In this document: piece after piece, positions 1 to 9,104 of the stretch
Layout of the letters: each line of letters begins with the position of its first letter
Position numbering within the stretch: position 1 is the stretch's first letter
NCBI RefSeq assembly: GCF_019145235.1
Contig: NZ_JAHSTV010000008.1
Coordinates: 124,001-188,000 of the forward strand
Reading direction: 5' to 3'
DNA: 64,000 bases
From: Pseudomonas farris
GTDB taxonomy: Bacteria; Pseudomonadota; Gammaproteobacteria; Pseudomonadales; Pseudomonadaceae
The notes under the pieces: model-generated
Told to the model about the DNA's origin: nothing
The model's database searches: none
The model's input: only the letters and a program-made list of their open reading frames with translations
Position numbers and translations under genes: made by a program

Positions 1-697
1 GGCGCAAGGCCAGAAGCACGAGGAAATGCGCGGGATAGAGCGCGTAAGCCCAACGCCGCATCGGCGGTGGCCGGATGCCTTGGGCGTGTCGCAATAGCAG
101 TAGCCCCAGCAATGGCGCAATCAGACAAGCGGCAATGCCGAATATGGCTGCATTGCTGTGAAGCCGGGCGGCGTAATACAGCACTTGCCACTGATTGGCC
201 GCCAGGCAGACCAGCCCCGGCAGCAGGCTGAAATACCAGGGCCGGTGGATCACCAGCAACATCGCCAGCGGCAACAGCACGCCAAAAAAACCGAACATCA
301 GTCGCTCTGGGAACAGTGCTGCCAGCAAAAGTGCACCGGCCGCCAATAGCCGCGATTGAAGCATCTGGTTCTGCCAGCCAAGCGCGACCAACAGCCCCAG
401 AATCAACGTCGGCAATACGTTTAAGGTGTTGAGATCAGGAATGTACATCCGGTAGGGGATTTCGCTTACAGCGCTAAACAGCAACAACCAACCGAGGTAA
501 CGCCACTGGCCATCCGTTGTTACTGCACGGACTCGCGACAGGTTCGCCGCCATCGCCAGACAGAACCACGGGAACGCCAACCTGCCCGGCACGTACAGCA
601 GATCGATGGAGTAACCGACATATCGCAGGTGATCGAGCACCATGCTCAGCAGCGCCAGCCACTTGAGCAGATCCAGCGCCCCATCCCGTTGAGTCAT
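1..697 (-). CDS. TraX family membrane protein (3' end outside window)
   Basis: The minus-strand frame opens with ATG at 697 (a second in-frame ATG is at 703) and stays open to the window edge, so about 232 residues are seen and the C-terminus is missing. It begins MTQRDGALDLLKWLALLSMV and continues through a run of hydrophobic segments, ending near the edge with a YPAHFLVLLALR stretch. The opening LDLLKWLA/DHL pattern and the closing YPxH pattern are typical of the TraX family, multi-pass proteins named after the F-pilin N-acetylase but found in many chromosomes without conjugation genes. No conjugation genes are present here, so a role as a general membrane acyltransferase is inference. It is divergent from the threonine aldolase gene, with about 137 bp between them. 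Confidence 0.8.
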   Translation of the reverse strand, partial: MTQRDGALDLLKWLALLSMVLDHLRYVGYSIDLLYVPGRLAFPWFCLAMAANLSRVRAVTTDGQWRYLGWLLLFSAVSEIPYRMYIPDLNTLNVLPTLILGLLVALGWQNQMLQSRLLAAGALLLAALFPERLMFGFFGVLLPLAMLLVIHRPWYFSLLPGLVCLAANQWQVLYYAARLHSNAAIFGIAACLIAPLLGLLLLRHAQGIRPPPMRRWAYALYPAHFLVLLALR

Positions 698-834
698 GTG
701 CATAATTGCCCGTCAACCGTGTTTTTTTCTGACAGCAACATCCCGTGTGCTCCCCGGACGATCTTCGGTAAAGTGCGCACCATCATTGACCACGAAGCTC
801 TTCACCATAAGCGCCTCGATTACGGAAGCCGGCC

Positions 835-1875
835 ATGACCGACAAGAGCCAACAATTCGCCAGCGACAACTATTCCGGTATCTGCCCTGAAGCCTGGGCT
901 GCCATGGAACAGGCCAACCACGGCCACCAGCGCGCTTATGGCGACGATGAGTGGACCGCACGCGCAGCGGATCAATTCCGCAAACTGTTCGAAACCGACT
1001 GCGAAGTGTTCTTCGCCTTCAACGGCACCGCGGCCAACTCGTTGGCTCTGTCGTCACTGTGCCAGAGTTACCACAGCGTGATCTGCTCGGAAACCGCCCA
1101 CGTCGAAACCGACGAATGCGGCGCGCCGGAGTTTTTCTCCAACGGTTCCAAGCTGCTCGTTGCCCGCACCGAAAACGGCAAGCTGACGCCGGAATCGATC
1201 CGCGAAATCGCCCTCAAGCGCCAGGATATCCACTACCCGAAACCGCGCGTCGTGACCCTGACCCAGGCCACCGAAGTCGGCAGCGTGTACACCCCGGCCG
1301 AAATCCGCGCCATCAGCGCCACCTGCAAAGAACTGGGCCTGAACCTGCACATGGACGGCGCGCGTTTCTCCAATGCCTGTGCGTATCTGGGCTGCTCACC
1401 AGCCGACCTGACCTGGAAGGCCGGCGTTGACGTGTTGTGCTTCGGCGGCACGAAAAACGGCATGGCGGTGGGCGAAGCGATTCTGTTCTTCAACCACAAA
1501 CTGGCTGAAGACTTCGATTACCGCTGCAAGCAGGCCGGGCAATTGGCGTCGAAAATGCGCTTCCTCTCGGCCCCATGGGTCGGGATTCTGGAAAACGACG
1601 CCTGGCTCAAATACGCCCGTCACGCTAACCACTGCGCGCAGTTGCTGGCCGAACTGGTGAGCGACATTCCTGGCGTGGAACTGATGTTCCCGGTGCAGGC
1701 CAACGGCGTGTTCCTGCAACTGTCGGAACCGGCCATTGCCGCATTGACTGCCAAGGGCTGGCGCTTCTACACCTTCATCGGCAACGGCGGCGCCCGGTTC
1801 ATGTGCTCGTGGGACACCGAAGAAGACCGCGTGCGCGAATTGGCGACGGATATTCGGGAAGTGATGGCAGCCTGA
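835..1875 (+). CDS. ltaE: Low-specificity L-threonine aldolase
   Basis: A 346-residue PLP enzyme predicted to cleave L-threonine and L-allo-threonine to glycine and acetaldehyde in the cytoplasm. The PLP lysine is seen at Lys207 in FGGTKNG, the family signature, and the N-terminal SDNYSG and HMDGAR stretches also fit. Length is normal for the bacterial low-specificity group. In P. aeruginosa the homologue sits beside gbcAB, and the same linkage is kept here. This ties the gene to one-carbon and glycine metabolism after betaine demethylation. The start at 835 follows a GGAAG-like site. A 33-bp palindrome follows the stop. Confidence 0.92.
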   Translation: MTDKSQQFASDNYSGICPEAWAAMEQANHGHQRAYGDDEWTARAADQFRKLFETDCEVFFAFNGTAANSLALSSLCQSYHSVICSETAHVETDECGAPEFFSNGSKLLVARTENGKLTPESIREIALKRQDIHYPKPRVVTLTQATEVGSVYTPAEIRAISATCKELGLNLHMDGARFSNACAYLGCSPADLTWKAGVDVLCFGGTKNGMAVGEAILFFNHKLAEDFDYRCKQAGQLASKMRFLSAPWVGILENDAWLKYARHANHCAQLLAELVSDIPGVELMFPVQANGVFLQLSEPAIAALTAKGWRFYTFIGNGGARFMCSWDTEEDRVRELATDIREVMAA

Positions 1876-1887
1876 AACCCACCAGGC

Positions 1888-1920
1888 TGATCATTCCCAC
1901 GCTCTGCGTGGGAACGATCA
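1888..1920. repeat. Palindrome with CCCACGC stem, possible terminator
   Basis: TGATC-ATTCCCACGC and its complement CGTGGGAACGATCA face each other around a TCTG loop, giving a long hairpin 12 bp after the ltaE stop. It resembles a short repeat common between Pseudomonas genes. No T-run follows, so termination is only possible. Confidence 0.7.
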
Positions 1921-1995
1921 GTTTCGGGGAGTTGGTCTACATTGACTGGCGAGCCGTTTCGATCCGCTCAGATAACAACAATCAGGAGCGTACGC

Positions 1996-2820
1996 ATGTC
2001 ACTACAAGGCAAAACCCTGTTCATTACCGGCGCCAGCCGTGGCATTGGGCGTGAGATTGCGCTGCGGGCAGCCAAGGACGGGGCCAACATCGTGATTGCC
2101 GCTAAAAGTGCCACCCCGCACCCCAAACTGCCTGGCACCATTTTCAGCGTAGCGGCAGAAGTTGAAGCCGCGGGCGGCAAGGCGTTGGCCTTGCAGGTGG
2201 ATGTGCGTGATGAAATTGCCGTGCGCCAGGCCCTGGCCGACGCCTCTGAGCATTTCGGCGGCATCGATGCGCTGATCAACAATGCCGGGGCGATCAAGCT
2301 GACAGGCGTACAGCACATCGAACTCAAGCGCTTTGACCTGATGCACCAGATCAACACCCGCGCCGTGCTCCTTAGCAGTCAGGCTGCCCTGCCCTATCTG
2401 AAAAAATCCGCCGGGCACATTCTCAACCTGTCACCACCGCTGAACCTGGCCACCAAGTGGTTCGCCCAGTACAGCCCTTACACGGTGACCAAATACGGCA
2501 TGAGCATGCTGACTTTGGGCATGAATGAGGAATTCGCCTCCTACGGCATCAGCGTCAATTCCCTGTGGCCGCAGACCATGATCGCCACTGCCGCCATCGA
2601 GTTTCAGCTGGGGTCACGCGAGTCGTTCAAGCATGCGCGCACGCCGGCGATTATGGCGGATGCTGCTTACGCAATTCTGGATAGCAGTGGCCGCAGCATT
2701 ACCGGGCGCTTGCTGATTGATGAGGAGATTCTGCGGGAGCATGGCGTGACCGAATTCGATCATTACCGCTTTGAGCCCGGCACCCAAGACAAGCTGATGC
2801 CCGACTTATTTGTGGACTGA
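1996..2820 (+). CDS. SDR family NAD(P)-dependent oxidoreductase (HSDL2-like)
   Basis: A 274-residue short-chain dehydrogenase. The cofactor motif TGASRGIG lies at about residues 11-18, NNAG at about 94, and the catalytic YTVTK (YxxxK) at about 161-165 with an upstream serine in NLSPP. A longer reading from 1942 is possible, but the ATG at 1996 has an AGGAGCG ribosome site 8 bp ahead and gives the usual N-terminus. The long SPPLNLATKWFAQYSPY stretch before the active site is typical of the HSDL2-like group, which handles lipid-like or unknown alcohols. The substrate cannot be read from sequence. It may be transcribed alone, since it lies 120 bp after ltaE behind a hairpin, and a REP pair follows. 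Confidence 0.85.
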   Translation: MSLQGKTLFITGASRGIGREIALRAAKDGANIVIAAKSATPHPKLPGTIFSVAAEVEAAGGKALALQVDVRDEIAVRQALADASEHFGGIDALINNAGAIKLTGVQHIELKRFDLMHQINTRAVLLSSQAALPYLKKSAGHILNLSPPLNLATKWFAQYSPYTVTKYGMSMLTLGMNEEFASYGISVNSLWPQTMIATAAIEFQLGSRESFKHARTPAIMADAAYAILDSSGRSITGRLLIDEEILREHGVTEFDHYRFEPGTQDKLMPDLFVD

Positions 2821-2833
2821 AATACCAACCATT

Positions 2834-2922
2834 GTGGGGGCGGGCTTGCTCGCGAAAGCGGTGTGTCAGGCAACATCAATGTTGACTGCGCTGCCGTCTT
2901 CGCGAGCAAGCCCGCTCCCACA
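2834..2922. repeat. REP pair (head-on)
   Basis: GTGGGGGCGGGCTTGCTCGCGAA on the left faces its reverse complement on the right, about 45 bp apart. It sits between the convergent SDR and gbcB genes. Confidence 0.9.
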
Positions 2923-2925
2923 GGT

Positions 2926-4026
2926 TCAAAACTCGATCCGCACATCGCCCTTCGGCACGCTGCAGCACGACAGGATGAACCCTTCGGCTTCGTCTTCCTC
3001 GGTAATCCCGCCGTTGTGGTCCATTTCGACCTCGCCCCCCAGCTTCATCACCTTGCAGGTCCCGCAGATCCCCATCCCGCAGGCTTTCGGGATCAGCAGG
3101 CCAAGCTTGGCCGCCGCCGCATGCACGGTTTCGCCCGGCGCCACGCGAATGCTTTTGCCGGACGCGGTGAATTCGACCTGATGCAGGTCGGCAACGTCGA
3201 CTTCCGGTGCATCTGCTGCGATTTCGGCTTGTTCCACCGCGTCGGCACGGGCTTCCGCTGGTGTCGCACCAAAGGATTCCTCGTGATAACGCGTCATGTC
3301 GAAACCGGCCGTCTCGAGCATGCGCTTGACCGCGTTCATGTATGGGGTCGGGCCGCAGCAGAAGACTTCACGCTCAAGGAAGTCCGGCGCCATCAGTTCG
3401 AGCATCTTGTGGTTCAGGTAACCCCGATAACCGGCCCACGGCTCGCCCAGACCATGTTTCTCGCAAATCAGGTGCAGGCTGAAGTTGTCGATCCGCGACG
3501 CCATGTGTTCCAGCTCGCGGTGATAAATGATGTCTTTGGGCGAACGGGCGCTGTGGATAAACACCATGTCGACGTTGCCGTTGGTGTCATAGAACCAGCG
3601 AGCCATCGACATAACGGGCGTGATGCCAACGCCACCGCTGAGGTAGAGCACTTTCGGCGCGGTGAAGTCCATGGCGTTGAACAGCCCGACCGGCCCGTGC
3701 ACCGCCAGCTCCTGGCCTTCATGCAGGGTGTCGTGCAGCCAGTTGGACACCTTGCCCCCCGGCACACGCTTGATGGTCACCGAAAAGCTGTACGGCACCG
3801 ACGGCGAGCTGGAAATGGTGTAGGAGCGCATGATCGGCACGCCGTCGATTTCCAGCTCCAGGGTGACGAACTGCCCGGGCTTGAAAAAGAACAGGATTGG
3901 CTGGTCGGCCATAAAGCAGAAGGTGCGCACATCCCAGGTTTCCTGGATGACTTTGACGCAACGGACAATATGTCGACCATTGGCCCAGGTCTGGGTGGTT
4001 ACCGGGTTCAGGAAGCTGTTGGACAT
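2926..4026 (-). CDS. gbcB: Glycine betaine monooxygenase reductase subunit GbcB
   Basis: A 366-residue ferredoxin-reductase-type protein that passes electrons from NAD(P)H to the GbcA Rieske oxygenase for conversion of glycine betaine to dimethylglycine and formaldehyde. An FAD domain with the MRSYTIS motif comes first, then an NAD domain (GGVGITP, CCGPTPYM). A C-terminal plant-type 2Fe-2S domain holds CGMGICGTCK plus a late CCS cysteine. The start at 4026 (MSNSFLNPV) has GGAGA 6 bp upstream; an in-frame ATG 22 codons earlier would give an unlikely extension. It is divergent from gbcA, sharing a control region. Confidence 0.95.
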   Translation of the reverse strand: MSNSFLNPVTTQTWANGRHIVRCVKVIQETWDVRTFCFMADQPILFFFKPGQFVTLELEIDGVPIMRSYTISSSPSVPYSFSVTIKRVPGGKVSNWLHDTLHEGQELAVHGPVGLFNAMDFTAPKVLYLSGGVGITPVMSMARWFYDTNGNVDMVFIHSARSPKDIIYHRELEHMASRIDNFSLHLICEKHGLGEPWAGYRGYLNHKMLELMAPDFLEREVFCCGPTPYMNAVKRMLETAGFDMTRYHEESFGATPAEARADAVEQAEIAADAPEVDVADLHQVEFTASGKSIRVAPGETVHAAAAKLGLLIPKACGMGICGTCKVMKLGGEVEMDHNGGITEEDEAEGFILSCCSVPKGDVRIEF

Positions 4027-4312
4027 GCTGATCTCCACGGCCGACTGCCGGCCTTCATGTTGGCGATTCTGCGTATAGCGCAGCCCCTCCATTTACCTAT
4101 CTGCGACATTCACATACTTATCGCGACCAGCCCCCAATTACCGGGGGTTGCGCGTCGGGAACAGATTGGGCCATGTCGCCCATGGATAAGGTTCTGGCGA
4201 GCGCCGGCCCCACACTCGCCCCATACCAAGTCACAACCTTTACACCTTGCGTAGCAAACCGTATCAGCCACTATTTCGCCGGCCACACAGAATGGCCATG
4301 AGGATCAAATCG
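4027..4312. promoter_or_regulatory. gbcB/gbcA divergent control region
   Basis: A 286-bp gap between divergent gbcB and gbcA. In P. aeruginosa this region is activated by GbdR when glycine betaine or dimethylglycine is present. I could not assign exact GbdR half-sites by eye, so only the region is marked. Confidence 0.55.
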
Positions 4313-5608
4313 ATGGACGTCACCGCAAAAATCAGCCTGGGCGATCCGCTGGAACCCGCACGCAAGGCCACCGCGCAGATGCTACAAGAGCGCGAGCGTA
4401 CTTTCTCGCTGCCGCAGCCGTTTTACTCTGACGAGCGGCTGTTTGATATCGACATGCAGGAAATCTTTCTGAAAGAGTGGTTGATCGCCGGCATGACCTG
4501 CGAAATCCCGACCAAGGGCAACTACCTGACCCTGCAAGTCGGCAAGAACCCGATCATCGTGATTCGCGGTGCCGACGGCGTGGTCCATGCGTTCCACAAC
4601 GTCTGCCGTCACCGCGGTTCGCGGCTGTGCACCAGTGAAAAAGGCAAAGTCGCCAAACTGGTCTGCCACTACCACCAGTGGACATATGAGCTAGACGGTC
4701 GTCTGCTGTTCGCCGGCACCGAAATGGGCGCCGACTTCGACATGAAGCAGTACGGCTTGAAGCCTGTGAACGTGAAAACCGCTGGCGGTTACATCTTCAT
4801 CAGCCTGTCGGAAAACCCGCCGGCCATTGATGACTTCCTGTCGACGCTGAACCATTACATGGAACCGTACGACATGGAGAACACCAAGGTGGCGATCCAG
4901 ACCACCTTGTTCGAAAAGGCCAACTGGAAACTGGTGCTGGAAAACAACCGCGAGTGCTACCACTGCAACGCGTCGCACCCGGAACTGTTGAAAACCCTGC
5001 TGGAATGGGACGACGTCACCGACCCGCGTGCCGACCAGGCCTTCAAGGACCACGTCGCTGCCTCCGCTGCAGCCTGGGAAGCCGAGAAGATCCCTTACGC
5101 CCACGCCAGTTTCGGCCTGCGTAACCGCATCGTGCGCATGCCGCTGCTCAAGGGCACCGTGTCGATGACTCTGGACGGCAAACAGGGCTGCGCCAAACTC
5201 ATGGGCCGGATCAAAAACCCGGACCTGGGCTCGATGCGCATCCTGCACCTGCCGCACTCGTGGAACCACTGCATGGGCGACCACATCATCGTGTTCACCG
5301 TGTGGCCAATCAGCGCTCAGGAAACCATGGTCACCACCAAGTGGATCGTCCACAAGGACGCGGTCGAAGGCGTAGACTACGACGTGGAGCGCATGCGCCA
5401 GGTCTGGGATGCGACCAACGACCAGGACCGTCGCCTGGCCGAAGAAAACCAGCGCGGGATCAACTCCACCGCGTACCAGCCAGGGCCTTACTCCAAGACC
5501 TATGAGTTTGGCGTGGTGAACTTCGTGGATTGGTACAGCGAGCGGTTGCTGAACAACCTGGGGGCCGAACCTGCGCCATACCTCAAAGGTGTTCCGGTTC
5601 AAGGCTAA
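4313..5608 (+). CDS. gbcA: Glycine betaine monooxygenase oxygenase subunit GbcA
   Basis: A 431-residue Rieske non-haem iron oxygenase that removes the first methyl group of glycine betaine. The Rieske cluster ligands are seen as CRH (NVCRHRGSR) and CHYH about 20 residues later. The catalytic iron site follows in NNRECYHCNASHPE, with the bridging acid/Asn typical of this alpha subunit family. The start at 4313 (MDVTAKISLG) matches the family N-terminus and follows GAGGA; the frame is open 22 codons further up but lacks support. It works with GbcB, encoded divergently. Formaldehyde is the expected by-product. Confidence 0.95.
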   Translation: MDVTAKISLGDPLEPARKATAQMLQERERTFSLPQPFYSDERLFDIDMQEIFLKEWLIAGMTCEIPTKGNYLTLQVGKNPIIVIRGADGVVHAFHNVCRHRGSRLCTSEKGKVAKLVCHYHQWTYELDGRLLFAGTEMGADFDMKQYGLKPVNVKTAGGYIFISLSENPPAIDDFLSTLNHYMEPYDMENTKVAIQTTLFEKANWKLVLENNRECYHCNASHPELLKTLLEWDDVTDPRADQAFKDHVAASAAAWEAEKIPYAHASFGLRNRIVRMPLLKGTVSMTLDGKQGCAKLMGRIKNPDLGSMRILHLPHSWNHCMGDHIIVFTVWPISAQETMVTTKWIVHKDAVEGVDYDVERMRQVWDATNDQDRRLAEENQRGINSTAYQPGPYSKTYEFGVVNFVDWYSERLLNNLGAEPAPYLKGVPVQG

Positions 5609-5618
5609 GAGCAAAAGC

Positions 5619-5710
5619 TTCGCGAGCAAGCCCGCTCCCACAGTTGACCGGGTCGTTCACAGATTTTGTGTACGCCACCGATCTAATGTGGGAGCGGGCT
5701 TGCTCGCGAA
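5619..5710. repeat. REP pair (tail-to-tail)
   Basis: Left copy reads TTCGCGAGCAAGCCCGCTCC and right copy is its complement, about 45 bp apart. It separates gbcA from the convergent phosphoesterase gene. Confidence 0.9.
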
Positions 5711-5731
5711 AGCGGTCGCACATTCACCCAA

Positions 5732-6976
5732 TCAACTCGAAGACCACCGCACCGACCCGTCCTCCCCAATAAACGTTTCTTCGATGTTCTCCCCCACCAG
5801 CCGCACTTTCACATAACCGTTCAACACCCGATCCGGGTACGCCTCATCCCGCGCATTTTGCGTTTCCGACCACAACACCCGCGAGTGCCCGTTCAACTCG
5901 CTGGCATTGCCGTAGGGAATCGCCCCATGGCCGGCGCAGCGCGCATGCAACCCGCCTTGAGTGGCGTAGCAGATGCCGTTGTGCAAATGCCCCCAATACC
6001 AGTAATCCGGCTCGCGGCCCAAGGCATCGCATACCGGTTGATACAGCGCCGTTTTGTTGTGCCCGGAAATGTCGAAGCCCTGGTGATGACTGAGCACCAT
6101 GATTTTCTTGCGCTGAGGCAGCCCTTTCATCCAGTCGATCTGCTCCTTGTTCAGCGCACCGTCCATGTACAGGTTGATCGGATCCGAGGCGTAAGCCGTG
6201 TCGAGGCCGATCACCAGCCAATCATCGTTGTACAACGCAAAATAACTGGTGCCCTGCTGCGCCGGGAAACGCTTGGCCAGCTCCTTGAAATAGCCATGGG
6301 CGCCGCTGTACATCTCATGGTTGGAGTTGAGGGTGAACGAGCCATGCTTGCCCATGGGCCAGCCGACCATGTCGACGTCTTCCTGGGAGTGGGTGCCGGC
6401 GTAATACACGTCCCCTAGGTGAACGGTGAAATCGGCCTGGGCCAGTTGCATCTGATTGGCCACTGACACCGCCGGGGCATGGCTGTCGAACGGCCCGGTG
6501 CCCCAGTCGCCGGCGATGGCCAGGGTCACGTCACTGTCCATGCGCATCAGCGCCGGGTTGGTGGCGAACGATGCGTGATGCCGAAGGTTCTCGATCCATT
6601 TGAGCAGCGCCTCGCTCCACAACAGATCCAGCAGTTCCCATTTGCGACAACCGAGCAAGCTGCCGTCCTTGAGCACTCGGGTTTGCAGCTCGTCTTCCGA
6701 TTGCGGCAAGGGAGTGGCGTTACCGATATGCAGGATCGACAAACCGTGGGCCAACTCCCACGGCACACTCGGTTGATCGTCGGGCAAGTCGCCGTTTTTG
6801 AGCACGTAGTGCGCCTGATCGTGACCCCGTTGCAGAAGCGCGACGATGGCTTCGAACTCCTCCGGTTCAAGCTCGCTGACGAGCTTCTTCCAGGCCATTT
6901 CCAGGCGGGTGAACAAGCCGTGAAAGCGCAGCTTGACCTTGTCGTACTCGTGTTCCCAATGACTGACCAATGACAT
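5732..6976 (-). CDS. Metallophosphoesterase family protein
   Basis: A 414-residue protein with the calcineurin-like metal-binding series in order: GDWGTG, HLGDVYYAG, NSNHEM (in place of GNHE), VLSHHQGF and GHLHN. All metal ligands of the fold appear to be present. No signal peptide is seen, so it should be cytoplasmic. An N-terminal region of about 140 residues before the catalytic domain is alpha-helical in character and not recognised. The start at 6976 has GGAGGA 7 bp upstream. It is the third gene of an apparent operon after the GMC fusion and the cytochrome c gene, only 26 bp behind the latter. The substrate is unknown. Confidence 0.8.
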   Translation of the reverse strand: MSLVSHWEHEYDKVKLRFHGLFTRLEMAWKKLVSELEPEEFEAIVALLQRGHDQAHYVLKNGDLPDDQPSVPWELAHGLSILHIGNATPLPQSEDELQTRVLKDGSLLGCRKWELLDLLWSEALLKWIENLRHHASFATNPALMRMDSDVTLAIAGDWGTGPFDSHAPAVSVANQMQLAQADFTVHLGDVYYAGTHSQEDVDMVGWPMGKHGSFTLNSNHEMYSGAHGYFKELAKRFPAQQGTSYFALYNDDWLVIGLDTAYASDPINLYMDGALNKEQIDWMKGLPQRKKIMVLSHHQGFDISGHNKTALYQPVCDALGREPDYWYWGHLHNGICYATQGGLHARCAGHGAIPYGNASELNGHSRVLWSETQNARDEAYPDRVLNGYVKVRLVGENIEETFIGEDGSVRWSSS

Positions 6977-7002
6977 GTCGTGTTCCTCCATCCGTAGTGG
7001 AA

Positions 7003-8871
7003 TTACAGGGTTTTCATGAACTCGATGAGCGCCCGCTTATCGAGTTCCGACAGTTGGGTGCCGTACAGGTGGCCGCCGTTGTGGTTGCCCTCCAGACGGG
7101 TGTCGTATTTGAAGTCCGCCGAGGCTTTCATCTGCGCGCCACTGGTGACGAAGCCGACCTTGTCCGGGTCGTACACATCGGAGCCGGTGAAGAACACCAG
7201 CGGCCTCTTTTCCGGTGGTTGCAGTAAGTCCCACAGGGTCGGTACCGAACCGTTATGCAGATACGGCGCGCGTAACCAGACGCCGTCGGTGGGCGTGTTG
7301 CTGTAGCTCTGGGTTTTGCGATAGGCGCCAAAGTCGAACGGTGATTTCTTGAAGCCATGGAAAGCCGTCACTAAACCATTGGTGAACGAGTTGAGCCGAT
7401 GGGGATCGGTGCCCAGTTCCTCAATGTTGGTGGTGACCTGACCGGTGTCGGTGCGACCGAAATCATGGCAACCAGCGCAGTTGTTTTCCCAGACCGGTTT
7501 GCCCTGTGCGACCTTGGCCTTATCCAGCGCAAACGGCCATGTGGGTGCTTGGTGGCCCAGCAACCAGTTGGTCACCCGGTTGAAACTGGCCGGCAGCACC
7601 GACTCCGGCGTTGCGCCCACGGCCATGGCCGCCGCGTAGTTGCGCTCATGGATGTCGTTGTTGTTGCCGTCCCAGTGCAGGTACAGCGACTCCCGAGGCT
7701 TCTGGTTCCAGACTTGCGGCAAGTCGACCGTGCCGATGGTCGAGTCATCCGGGAAGCCGAACACCACCATTTTCGTCGGGTTGAAGGTGTCGGTGCGCCC
7801 CGGCCCTTGTGGGGCGCGCAGGCGTTGCCAGGCATAGGCCTGTTTCTGCTTGACCAGCGCGCTGGTGGCCATCGGAATGATCACGTAGCGGTTGTACAAG
7901 CGCTCGAAAAACCCGAGCTGGAACTTGCTGTTGATCGCCGTCATCACCGCGTCTGGGGTGAATTTCGGGTCGCTGGCGCAATTGTAGGCGAACCACTGGA
8001 AGGCCTGCAGTTGCAGGGTATTGGCCGGCGCGGTAGCCACCGGGATGGCGACGTCGCTGGTATTGGCCCGGTAGGAACCGGTGTGGCACAGGGCGCAGTT
8101 GGGCTCCACGGTCGGGTAACCGATCTGCCGCTTGGCCATGCCGATCGGCAGGTCCTTGCCATTCTCGTAGAGGAAACCGAAGACTTCATAGCCGCCGGGT
8201 TTCGGCAGTTTATCCGGGCACATTTGCGGCAATACGGCGAACAGGTAATAGGGAATCCGCGCTTCGATGCCCAGGCCGATGGCGCCGTATTTGTAGTGAT
8301 CCTCATCGGAGGCGTATTGCTCTTCCGGTACCACCCGCAGCATCTGGTACCAGGTCTCATAGCCGATAAACCCCAGCGCCAGCACCACGACCAGCGTGGC
8401 AACCTTGAAGCTGTGTCGCTGCCAGCGTCTCGCCCACGCTGCGCGCCACTCATGCCAGCCGTCGCGAAGCAACGCCAAGGGCCGATTGGCCGGCGCGCTG
8501 CCCCGGTACAACAGAATCCCGAGGATCAGGAACATGCTCAGATCACCCAGCAGCATCGGCACAAATACCTGTGCCTGGCTGCTGGTGTTGATCAGGTAGA
8601 TCCAGAACGCCACGGCGATCAGTCGCGACAATACGCACAGCCATGAATGCACGACGTATCTTGGTGCGTTGAAGCCAGACGGCATGTAGAACAGGCTGAT
8701 CCCCACCAGCAGCATGCCGGCGTTTTCCAGCCACGGATCGGAGAGCTGCGGCGGCATCCCGAGCATCGAAGTCAGCAACGCCGGCGCAAACAGCGCCGGA
8801 ATCGCGAAGACCATGTTCATCACAATGCCTAGCCAGATGAAGCGTTGAAACCAGCGGATGTAACTGTCCAT
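7003..8871 (-). CDS. Membrane-anchored dihaem cytochrome c
   Basis: About 622 residues. The first 125 or so contain four hydrophobic segments, another follows near residue 150, then a large periplasmic-type domain carries two haem c sites, CALCH (259-263) and CAGCH (465-469). The C-terminal APYLHNGSVPTLWDLL stretch is the hallmark of the cytochrome c peroxidase/MauG-like and related dihaem families. It probably acts as a membrane electron acceptor. The start is uncertain: ATG at 8871 lies 10 bp after AAGGA, with another ATG at 8880. It lies 233 bp behind the GMC fusion gene, which may supply electrons. The physiological substrate is not evident. Confidence 0.8.
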   Translation of the reverse strand: MDSYIRWFQRFIWLGIVMNMVFAIPALFAPALLTSMLGMPPQLSDPWLENAGMLLVGISLFYMPSGFNAPRYVVHSWLCVLSRLIAVAFWIYLINTSSQAQVFVPMLLGDLSMFLILGILLYRGSAPANRPLALLRDGWHEWRAAWARRWQRHSFKVATLVVVLALGFIGYETWYQMLRVVPEEQYASDEDHYKYGAIGLGIEARIPYYLFAVLPQMCPDKLPKPGGYEVFGFLYENGKDLPIGMAKRQIGYPTVEPNCALCHTGSYRANTSDVAIPVATAPANTLQLQAFQWFAYNCASDPKFTPDAVMTAINSKFQLGFFERLYNRYVIIPMATSALVKQKQAYAWQRLRAPQGPGRTDTFNPTKMVVFGFPDDSTIGTVDLPQVWNQKPRESLYLHWDGNNNDIHERNYAAAMAVGATPESVLPASFNRVTNWLLGHQAPTWPFALDKAKVAQGKPVWENNCAGCHDFGRTDTGQVTTNIEELGTDPHRLNSFTNGLVTAFHGFKKSPFDFGAYRKTQSYSNTPTDGVWLRAPYLHNGSVPTLWDLLQPPEKRPLVFFTGSDVYDPDKVGFVTSGAQMKASADFKYDTRLEGNHNGGHLYGTQLSELDKRALIEFMKTL

Positions 8872-8947
8872 AGCATCCATTTCCTTTTTGTCCCAATCCA
8901 CCAACAAAAATCTTGAGTGGGCACATACCTGTGGCTAGAGACTTTTA

Positions 8948-9075
8948 TGGCGAGGGGGCTCGCCCCCGTTCGGCTGCGAAGCAGTCGTGAAACCTGCAAT
9001 CGCGGTTTTCCTGAATGACCGCATTTGCCGATTTGGGACCGCTTCGCGGCCCAACGGGGGCAAGCCCCCTCGCCA
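8948..9075. repeat. REP pair, GGCGAGGGGGC type
   Basis: TGGCGAGGGGGCTCGCCCCC at the left faces GGGGGCAAGCCCCCTCGCCA at the right, with smaller inverted arms (GGCTGCGAAGC / GCTTCGCGGCC) inside. It lies between the GMC fusion and cytochrome genes, inside the presumed operon. Confidence 0.88.
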
Positions 9076-9104
9076 CAGCAGCCCCAGGCCACAGGTAAGC
9101 AGTG

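Noticed and set aside
2863..4254. A 463-codon plus-strand frame opposite gbcB
   Set aside because: Antisense shadow starting inside a REP pair.
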